DNA of 64,000 bases, taken from contig CP053168.1 of assembly GCA_014607495.2 (NCBI GenBank), positions 62,001 to 126,000 on the forward strand. Direction: 5' to 3'. The position numbers and the translations under genes are program-made. Shown in pieces: positions 55,940 to 64,000 of the stretch (its first letter is position 1; the number at the start of each line of letters is the position of its first letter). A model generated the notes under the pieces. That model was not told the origin of the DNA. It did no database searches and was given only the letters and a program-made list of their open reading frames with translations. Source of the stretch: Carposina sasakii. Taxonomy: Eukaryota; Arthropoda; Insecta; Lepidoptera; Carposinidae.

Positions 55940-57589
55940 CAAACTGCAAACCAAAAGAAAGACCGAACTAAAGTACAGTTTAGAAGATCTCAAAAAGGCT
56001 ATAGATGATGTTAAAACCAAAAAACTCACTCTCGGCAAAGCAGCAGAAACTTATAATGTTCCAAAAACAACAATTTTTGACTACCTAAAGAAAAAAGTGA
56101 TAAAACTGCCTAGGTCTGGACGAAAACCTTTATTTACAGACGATCAAGAAACGCAACTTGTCGATTACATTATAAAATGCAGTAAACTCTGTTATGGCTT
56201 AACCATAAAGAAAATCCGCCAAATCGCGTACAAGTATGCCGAGAAAAACAAACTGCCGCACAATTTCGACCGAGTGAAACAGCTAGCCGGTAAAGACTGG
56301 TACTATAATTTCATGAAAAGACATCGCAGCATATCTCTGAGAACACCCGAGGCGACTTCACTGAATCGTATCACTGCGTTCAATGAAACTGACGTTAAAA
56401 TATTTTATGATAATTTGAAGGCCATACAAAACAAACATCATATTCAACCTGATAAAATCTTTAACGTTGTTCAGACAGGTATATAAACGGTCCAAAGAAA
56501 TCGGAGAATAGTGGCAGTAAAAGGTCAGAAACAAGTTGGTAAGGCAACGAGTGCTGAAAGGGGGTCTACTACAATAGTTGTTTGTGCATTTAGTGCAGGT
56601 GGCCAATACATTCCTCCTTTTTTTATTTTTAAAAGAAAAAGGATGAATCCACAATTACTGAAGGACAGTAACCGAAATATGGTTGGAGCTATATCAGACT
56701 CTGGATGGATAAACAAAAACCTATTTGTGGATTGGCTACACCACTTTATTTTATATGCAAAGCCTTCAAAGGAAGAACCTGTTTTACTTATTTTAGATAA
56801 CCACGAGAGTCATATAAGTCTTGATGCATTCTCACTCTGCAGAGATCGTGGAATTATTATGCTAACTCTGCAACCTCACACAGACTTCAACCCTTGGACT
56901 TGACATATTTTGGCCCTATCAAGACTGCATACAATCAAGAATGTGAGAATCACATGGCAGAGCGATTTGGACAGCCCATTACACAATACGACGCAGTCGA
57001 ATTGTTTACAAACGCTTTTAACCGTTGCAGTAACCTAGAAAAAGCTGCAAGTGGATTTAGAGCTGCAGGAATTTATCCCTTGCGTCCCGTTGAGATAGAT
57101 TCAATTCAGCCATATACCGCACAAGAAACCAAACATCCAATACAAAACATTCCTATGAACACCCAACCTTCAAATAACCAAGCAATTGATGTTCAACAAG
57201 CTCCTGATACTCACAATCATGACGATGTAACTGCAGCAGCTCAAGATCATCGTGTTGAAGTCCACGATGTCTCAGCTTCCGATACATGTCCTGTTAATTT
57301 AGAAAGCGATGATGCAAGTAAGCATGCAGTTTCCCTATCAGAGATTGTTGAATTGCCTATTATTTCTCCAAAAATATCAAAACGCAATATCAGGAAGAAA
57401 AAATCGACTATTCTTACTAGCACACCTATAAAAGTTCAGTTAGAGGAAAAAGAAAACAGAAAAATAGCTAAGCAGAAGTTCTCGAACGTTCCAGAGTACA
57501 TCGATTTGGATCAAACGACGGTTTGGGTATCTGTGAGCCCGTTCCAATTATTCCTTCTTTTCTTCCTTTCTTTCGCTAATATTCATTAA
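55940..57589 (+). pseudogene. pogo-like transposase of P6, catalytic Asp lost
   Basis: KRKTELKYSLEDLKKAIDDV starts the HTH_psq domain, then Tc5-type HTH (VKQLAGKDWYYNFMKRHRS), then DDE_1. The first catalytic motif reads NVVQTG instead of N-D-E-T-G, so the first Asp is Val and the Glu is Gln; an in-frame TAA follows at 56484. LLILDNHESH and LQPLD are kept, but a frameshift (56880) falls just before LQPLD. The Asn/Gln-rich tail runs to 57589 and changes to unrelated hydrophobic text after IDLDQTT; no PHD finger remains. Confidence 0.82.
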
Positions 57590-57590
57590 T

Positions 57591-58990
57591 AGCCGAACTT
57601 AGTGAGTGTAATTATTATTTATCTAGAATATTTAGTGTCATATAGGCATACTTATACCTACGCATCAGCTGGCGCACCGCTCAGGTGTCCTTTTGTTCTC
57701 AGGAATTCTTATCGCACACAACTGATCCTTTTATAAAGGGTATTTTTTGGTCATCAACGTTTCTGAATACCACGCATTCTCCTCATCATCACGAACATTT
57801 TTCTCCATGGAAGCATACCTGGGAAGTGTCTGGTTTTCCAAGATATTGAGGTCTAAAGTCTACTTATCAAGTTGCATTTTTTGTCAGAAATGCATGTAGG
57901 CACGACTAACAAACATCTTTCCCGAAGAAACGTTAGTTAAATTCCAAACATTTCCTATCAAAAATTCAAGGCAAAAGTTACAGCGCGCGGTGGGTAATGC
58001 TACGAGTAGGTCTACTCTAGCTTCTCGCGCGAAGCACACTAGGCTAACCTAGAAACCTACACTAGGCTACACTGGCAGCAACAACCAACACGAAAAATCC
58101 AGCTAAGACAAAACTACTACTTTGTTACTAACACAAAAAAGTTAGTTCTTATTATTAATTAAGTAGGTACCTACCTACATTTACGATCGTATTCTTAGTG
58201 GAACAGTTCGAGGACACACAAATGAGAGATGGCGCATAATACCTACTAGGTATGACAGGAACGTGGTTCGCTAGCGATCAGCTGATTGCCCGGTCGGGCT
58301 CTTGCCGGCTATCGATCGAAACTTCTCCAGTTTTCAGTGTCTATTTCTTACTAATCCTCATAACATACAGGAATAACCTAGCTAGGTAGGCACACTAACT
58401 TGAAACTATAGTACGTACAGTGTAAATTATTAATAATAGTAGTAGGTACTATTGACTACCTACGCGATACGCGGGAAACTTCCTTAATTTAGGTTCTTTC
58501 GAGCTACCTAAGCTACGAAACAATCGAGTAAGTAAGTAGGTACCTTTTCTAGGGCAAAAATCACAATCACAAACTTCTTCATCAATAACTTCTTCAAGTT
58601 TAATCAAATTACGAAGTCACACATAACATAAATAACGGAAAATTAATTATAAACAGTAAACACCATTGTCAAAATTAACGTACCAACAATAAATTCTTCG
58701 CCGGTATTAGCATTTAGGTAACGAAATTCGAAAGCTATTACTATTACGCTACAGACGGTGGCACGTGTAAAGCTGCCCGCCCTTGAACCTGTTCGTGCAC
58801 GTCGAGTCGTCGACAGGCGCACGGTATTTGTAGCAGCGAGCGGTCTCTTTGTCCACGCCTTAGTGATGTCGGAAATGGAATAAAGTATCAATATATATTG
58901 TATCGGTAATTTTTGAATATATCGATAACGATATTGATATTTTTATTTAAAAATATCGATATATCGGTATGATATGAAAAAAAAAATATT
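57591..58990. other. Noncoding spacer
   Basis: No gene is supported. It includes copy 2 of the dispersed repeat (57780-57890), many TAGGTACCTAC-type short palindromes (58160-58560) and an ATATCGAT-rich tract (58880-58975) resembling a low-complexity retroposon tail. Confidence 0.6.
57780..57890. repeat. Dispersed repeat, copy 2 of 2
   Basis: Same CATGGAAGCATACCTGGGAA phrase and following 80 bases as at 48172-48285, about 85 percent similar by eye. Confidence 0.7.
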
Positions 58991-59014
58991 TGGCCTAATC
59001 TACTTTAATCATCT

Positions 59015-59655
59015 TACATTCATCATCATCATTTACAGCCCTGAGAAGTCCACTGTTGGACATAGGCCTCCCCCAACAACCTCCACTCCGACCGGTCGGA
59101 AGCAGCCTGCATCCAACCGACGCCCGCAACCTTGACCAGGTCATCCATCCACCTCGCGAGTGGCCTTCCCACGCTGCGCTTGCCGATACGTAGTATCCAC
59201 TCTAGAACTTTCCAACTCCATCGGCCATCAGTTCTTCGAGCTATGTGCCCTGCCCATTGCCACTTCAGCTTGCTGAACCGTTCAGCTATGTCGGTGATCT
59301 TTGTACGTCTGCGGATCTCCTCATTTCTGATTCGATCACGCAGAGAGATCCCGAGCATAGCTCTCCATCGCTCGCTGTGCGATCCTGAGCTTCTTTATGA
59401 GGCGCATAAGAGACCACGTCTCGGCACCGTAGGTCATCACCGGCAGCACGCGCTGTTTGAATACCTTCGCCTTTAAGGATTGGGACACAAATAAGCCTTT
59501 CCTTTCCATTCGAGGAGCTTAAAGGCGTCTTTCACTGCATTGGTGAAGAGTTTCGGAGAAATAACATCTCCTTGTCTCACTTCCCTCTGCAATGAAATCG
59601 GCTTAGTGTTGTACGTGTTAAATTGTGAGAACGTGTAAGTTCGCTCTAATGACAA
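59015..59655 (-). pseudogene. RTE-type LINE 3' end
   Basis: LQREVRQGDVISPKLFTNAV (59590-59540) is an RT motif. After an internal deletion, FSKLKWQWAGHIARRTDGRW and GRPLARWMDDLVKVAG (59300-59120) give the typical RTE C-terminus. A TGATGATGATGAATG tail follows (59028-59015), matching the short-repeat 3' ends of RTE elements. Confidence 0.85.
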
Positions 59656-59864
59656 TTTTTTTTGAGTTACCTATTATTTGCGATTTTTTTTTTCATATTC
59701 AGTTCGGTTTGATACATCAACTGATGCGTGCGCTTTTTCTTTTCGCTTTTCTTTCCTCGAGTTGTGTTTTTGGTTTTAAGTACTGATTACCGCGCGTGTG
59801 TGTGTGTAGTGTGTGTATTTGTTTTATTGTGCAGTTTAGGTATTTATTGATTAACATTTAAAAA

Positions 59865-60152
59865 ATGCTGCATCAGTACACTTCGCGCGAATACCTAAAC
59901 ATGGTGTATTGCTATGGCAGAGCCGATGGAAATGCAGCATTGGCTCTTCGTGAGTACGGCATCAGGCATTCTGAAGCACAGCAACCCACTGATTCTCTGG
60001 TGATTTTGAGGGCCGTCTACCGCATCCTGGAAAACCACCCGATTGTCCCGGTTTCCCATTGCAGTGGCCAAGAAATTTCAGTTGCAGCTCAGGACGCTAT
60101 TCTCGCCGTCATGAACGTGAATCCGGCGCTAGGGGTTCGGACAGCGGCCTGA
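59865..60152 (+). pseudogene. DUF4817-type HTH fragment of a transposase
   Basis: MLHQYTSREYLNMVYCYGRA and ILRAVYRILENHPIVPV, with ISVAAQDAILAVMNVNPALG, fit the DUF4817 helix-turn-helix that precedes mariner-like transposases in insects (from memory). No catalytic domain follows; the frame ends at 60152. 59656-59864 holds a short GT repeat and no gene. Confidence 0.55.
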
Positions 60153-60249
60153 GTGCTCCGCCAGCGGCATGGCCATCGCTCTCGACATGCCGTGTCCTAC
60201 AGTAATTGAGCAATATTTGATACGTGTTGAGAGGCCTCCTCCCGACGAC

Positions 60250-60829
60250 CCCGACAACAATTAGGTAAGTACCTGCCTCTCACATAACTATTTTGGTAGG
60301 TACCTAAGTTACCTAACTACTATTAATCAGTCCTTTCTTTATGTTCCATTAAATTTGTTGGTAAATACTCGTACCTATCAGTTAGGTACTTAAGAACTTA
60401 CGTCAAAAATTGTCTTGGTTTAATTTTTATTTCATGTGTTTCTTTATCATGTTAATTGTTTGTGATGGCTGTAGGTTTTCTGTGGTCCTTGGTGTTTCGC
60501 GTTGCGAGTTAGGCAGTGGTAAAATGACGGCGATGCCGGTGGAAAATGCAGTACCTACTTGCTATTAAGTATTCTGTTTGGAAGGTTTATGCTAGGATAA
60601 GATAATTTGCATTTGTTATAATATTTCTTCCCGAGGATTTCGACTAAACAAATAGGTTAGTAGGTAGGTTTTATGCACTGATGTTATTCTCCGTTTTACG
60701 TAACCTCATACTACGTTACGGACGAAGTTGAGCGATGTCAGCTTTACATTGCGCGCGACCAAATGTATAAAAAAAAATTACCTGAAAAATTAAACTCATT
60801 TTCCAGCAATATTTTTTGTTCACTATGGG
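60250..60829. other. Noncoding spacer
   Basis: AT-rich, with TAGGTACCTA-type phrases. No gene or repeat end is supported. Confidence 0.5.
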
Positions 60830-61174
60830 TGCGCCTACCACCGGGCCCTACACCCTCCACTGACCCTCGGATCTGATAACTCCTAACTGCGAAAATAGGC
60901 ACTTGCACTAACTACAATCGCCACGAGAAACCAGACCCGAGCACCTAGCATGCAAGACAATACATTGCACTATTCCGAAATAAAAAACTAGATAAATAAT
61001 CTACATATGTTTCGCCAACAACCGTGGCATCCTCAGGATTATAGAAATTAGTAAATTAGTAAACCACTAATTATTATGAACCTCTAAAACCCATTGGGTG
61101 TAGGGCCCGTTGGTGGGCGCACCCATAGTGAATGTTTGAACTTCCGAATTGTAACGCCTAATACAATTTCATTT
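60830..61174 (-). mobile_element. Hammerhead-ribozyme element, copy D (internal deletion)
   Basis: A 345-bp element between perfect 12-bp copies AATATTTTTTGT (60818-60829 and 61175-61186). The left arm and minus-strand hammerhead match copy B. Most of the second arm is deleted between about 61083 and 61098, leaving only GGGTGTAGGGCCCGTTGGTG and its end. The outer block (TTTGAACTTCCGAATTGTAA) is intact at 61135-61174. Confidence 0.88.
60996..61042 (-). ncRNA. Hammerhead ribozyme motif, intact core (copy D)
   Basis: Same core and 6-pair stem I as in copy B: AUAAUC/GAUUAU, CUGAGGA, GCCA/UGGC, GAAA, two-pair stem III, triplet GUA. Confidence 0.8.
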
Positions 61175-61186
61175 AATATTTTTTGT

Positions 61187-61413
61187 ATAAACAAACTTTA
61201 TTTGATGTATATAGGTAGAATACATACCTTTCGTATACGGTTTCAACCAAAAAACATCCTGTATATAGGTCAACATTGCCTACTTATTACGTATTTTAAA
61301 TTTTAACTTTATTTATTTAGCTTACCTATGCTTCCTTTCTACAAATTTACTAGTAAAATGGCCGAATCCGATATGACGGAACGCGAAAAATTAATTAAAA
61401 AGCGCAGTTGCTT
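61187..61413. other. Spacer before Copia-2
   Basis: AT-rich with no supported feature. Confidence 0.5.
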
Positions 61414-61596
61414 TGTTGAGAATATGCGAAGTATGTGAGCAACGCCATCTACCTGATTAGTATCTATGAGTTGTTTAGGTTTTGAGTCCAAGCCACCATC
61501 CGCGTTGTCGTACACATTATTGTAGTGCTCTGTGAAATATATTTATTAAACCTAGTTTTGCCCTATAAACTGTACTTAATTATCCACACCCCTTCA
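61414..61596 (+). repeat. 5' LTR of Copia-2
   Basis: 183 bp beginning TGTTGAGAATATGCG and ending CCTTCA directly before the primer-binding site. The 3' LTR lies beyond the window. Confidence 0.75.
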
Positions 61597-61610
61597 GGTT
61601 ATGGGCCCAG
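61597..61610 (+). other. Primer-binding site of Copia-2
   Basis: GGTTATGGGCCCAG is complementary to the anticodon-stem half of initiator tRNA-Met, the half-tRNA primer used by copia-type elements. Confidence 0.85.
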
Positions 61611-61829
61611 GTAGTGAAAAACAACCTGTTTAGTGGATTATTAAAAGGATTTGCAGTGATTTAAGTGTCGTAAAATAATAAGTACAAATACTTAACGTAA
61701 CCTTAACCGGCCGCGTTACAGCATGCTAAATTGCGATACGGACTTAGAACTTTGCGTTTACGTTTCGTGTTTACTTCATGAAAACTGCTGTGTTTGTACA
61801 TTATTGTGTGATTCGAGTAAGTTTTCGAG

Positions 61830-64000
61830 ATGTCTATAAAAATTGACCAGTTAACCGGGGACAATTATGATACGTGGAAAATCCATATGCGTGCCATTTT
61901 GAAGAAGAATGATTTGTGGGATTACGTATCAGGATTATTACCGGCGCCACCGAGTACCGACTCAAAGTATGCAAGTTGGGTGAAAATGGACGGTAAGGCC
62001 GAATCGGACATACCTACTATTAGCTGTCAGCCCGAGTGAATTAGAGGCTTTAGATGGATTGTCAACCTCGAAAGAAATATGGGACAAGCTGCAGTCAACT
62101 TATCAATCGAGTGGGCCTGCTAGGAAAGCTTCATTGTTGAAAAAACTTGTATTGACCCGCATGCAGGAAGAAGATGACCTGCGTAAGCACATTTCAGATT
62201 TTTTTCAGGCTGTTAAAAAGCTCAAAGAAATTGGTCTGATAGTTATAGACGAATTGTTGGCTATACTGTTACTATACAGTCTTCCAGATTCCTTTGGTAT
62301 GTTTCGGACGGCGATGGAGTCGCGAGATGACTTACCAACAACCGAAACATTGAAAGTAAAGATTATAGAGGATTATGAAGGCCGTAAATCAAAAGTAGCT
62401 GACCAGGGTGCTATGTTTGTTAAACGCAACCATGCAAATATCAATCAGAAGAAGAACTACGACTACCAAAAACATAAAAGTGACATTATGTGTTATCGAT
62501 GTGGACGTCATGGACATTTGGCACGAGATTGTCGAATCAAGAGTACAAAGAAGCATAAGCAGAGTGCACAACAAATAGAACGGAGTAGTAATGAGCGGAA
62601 GACAACAATGTTAATGAGCACCGCCGAAGAGGTGATGTTGGGCGAACAGAGAAAACCTGTTTGGTGTATTGACAGTGGTTGCACAGGTCATATGTGTAAC
62701 ATGAAACATATGTTGAATGATTTTACACGGCTGGACTCCGAGCTAAATTTAGCAAATAGTGAAAGGACACAAATAACTGGAGCTGGAAAAGTTTGCATTT
62801 CAGTACATACATGATGTGAAGAACGTCAAGTAGATATAGAAAATGTGTTCTATGTGTCAGACCTACGAACCAATTTATTGTCAGTGGCTAAAATGACAGA
62901 TCGTGGGTTCGAGGTACATTTTAGAAGAAATGATGCGGTTGTGGTTGATGAAAATGATAAGGTCCACATGTGCGCCGACCGTGTCGGTAACTTGTACCAT
63001 GTTAGAATGAGTAACTCAATAGCCAATAATATTGAAAAGGTGAAAAACTCATTAGATAAATGGCATGAACGCCTTGGCCATCTTAATGAACGCGATTTGA
63101 AGAGAATGGCAAAAGATGACTTAGTTCATGGTTTAACGTGCGAGGGTAGTGAAAAACTATCGGAGTGTGAGATTTGTATAAGTGAGAAGCAAACTTGCAC
63201 GCCTTTCCCTAAAGGCAGTACGGATCGCACGAGTGAGTTTTTAGAAATCGTGCATACAGAGTATGTGGTCCGATGAGGCACCAGTCATATGGTGGTAAGA
63301 AATATTTTGTGACCTTCATCGATGATAAGTCAAGATGGTGTGAAGTTTATTTTATAGCAAATAAAAGCGATGTACTAAATGTATTTAAAACGTATAAGGC
63401 ATATGCTGAGAAATTTACTGATAAGAAGATAAGATATCTTTAGTCTGACAATGGACGGGAATACGTGAATAATGATTTTGATGACTTTTTGAAGAAAGAA
63501 GGAATTGTAAGGAGGCTCACGGCGCCCTATACGCCCCAGCAAAATGGGATCGCAGAACGGAAAAATAGGACGCTGGTCGAGATGGCGCGGTGCATGATGC
63601 GTCAAGCAGAAACACCTCCTATATTTTGGGCAGAGGCCGTAAATACTGCTAATTACGTAAGAAATCAGTGCCCTACTACAGCATTGAATCCCTTATACTA
63701 TATGGAATGGAAAGAAGCCTACTGTAATTTATATGCAAATCTTTGGATCGAAAGCTTATTATATAGATAAAGGTACGCCAAAAGGAAAATTTGATTTAAA
63801 ATCACAGTTGGGAACCTTTGTGGGTTATGATAATCTGGCAAAAGCATATAGAATATATAACCCTAAAACAAGAAAGATTTTTGTTACTCGTGATGTAAAA
63901 TTTATGAATGAAAATGCATTTATACATGAGTATAAAGAGATACTTGATGACGAAGATAGTATTAACGGAAATGAAAAGATGATGGTAAAAATAGATATGT
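61830..64000 (+). pseudogene. Copia-2 gag-pol, runs off right edge
   Basis: gag starts MSIKIDQLTGDNYDTWKIHM, with a zinc knuckle CYRCGRHGHLARDC (62491-62532). Protease site VWCIDSGCTGHMC, pre-integrase LDKWHERLGHLNERDL, integrase FVTFIDDKSRWCEVYF, SDNGREYVN and PYTPQQNGIAERKNRT. It continues to the window end with KGKFDLKSQLGTFVGYDNLA. Lesions: frameshift near 62010, in-frame TGA at 62812-62814, frameshift near 63265, in-frame TAG near 63441, frameshift near 63690. RT and RNase H are outside the window. Confidence 0.9.

Larger units (their letters stand above)
51858..57590 (+). mobile_element. pogo/Tigger-like transposon P6, split by Copia-1
   Basis: The left end GGGGAAGGTGGGGGAAACGC lies next to TA (51856-51857). 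The private motif GGGGTAATGCCGAA occurs at 51884-51897, 52220-52233 (variant) and 52260-52273 (inverted). A start codon at 52323 (MPRTYY) is followed after six codons by the Copia LTR (52341). The transposase resumes right of Copia near 55940. That the two halves are one element is inferred from order, orientation and the missing N-terminus. No right end was found. Confidence 0.6.

Noticed and set aside
58643..58891. Minus-strand open frame of 82 codons
   Set aside because: Lies in spacer with no domain or neighbouring support; length is within chance.
59865..60152. A host gene
   Set aside because: The DUF4817-like pattern and lack of further exons favour a transposase remnant.

Overview
This window looks like insect nuclear DNA, most likely from a moth or butterfly. 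It is AT-rich and has spliced genes on both strands. Its transposon mix is typical of arthropods: pogo/Tigger, piggyBac, PIF/Harbinger, hAT, P element, errantivirus-like Gypsy, Copia, RTE and Jockey-like LINEs. Two blocks (16338-16500 and 22700-22860) match, from memory, an interspersed repeat common in Lepidoptera. No host gene, rRNA or complete tRNA was found. Nearly everything that can be recognised is a mobile element, usually nested in another, so the locus looks like a transposon graveyard (heterochromatin or a piRNA-cluster-like region; this is inference).

Layout. 1-2045: end of a broken pogo-like element (P1). 2454-11675: an unnamed transposon (M1) with 20-bp terminal inverted repeats. 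M1 is interrupted by a hammerhead-ribozyme element (3634-4056) and by a piggyBac (6011-10508) that itself carries a DUF7869-like element (about 6671-8606). 11794-14222: pogo-like P2. 16534-18807: pogo-like P3. 19060-21590: a PIF/Harbinger element whose two antisense genes interleave their exons. 22030-22480: an 86-bp minisatellite. 23401-27780: a degraded Gypsy (Gypsy-2), followed by a LINE split by pogo-like P4 (28342-30920). 32502-38150: a hAT element split by pogo-like P5 (34747-37613). 38223-39215: pogo-like P7. 40102-40440: a hAT MITE. 41003-48110: an errantivirus-like Gypsy (Gypsy-1) whose env is split by a TTAA MITE. 48482-49969: a decayed piggyBac. 51858-57590: pogo-like P6 split by a Copia element. 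59000-60250: RTE LINE tail and a DUF4817-type fragment. 61414-64000: a second Copia running off the right edge.

Three signals stand out. (1) A family of small elements (five loci, six motifs) carries hammerhead-ribozyme cores, and three copies have 11-12 bp target duplications, which defines the mobile unit. Penelope-like elements and retrozymes are the closest known precedent. (2) In the Harbinger element, each gene's second exon lies inside the intron of the other, on opposite strands. (3) Each pogo-like element has its own short motif repeated near its ends, and most carry a C-terminal chromatin-reader-like zinc finger or barrel in addition to the DDE domain. Several nesting events are proven by reading frames that become continuous once the insertion and one target copy are removed.
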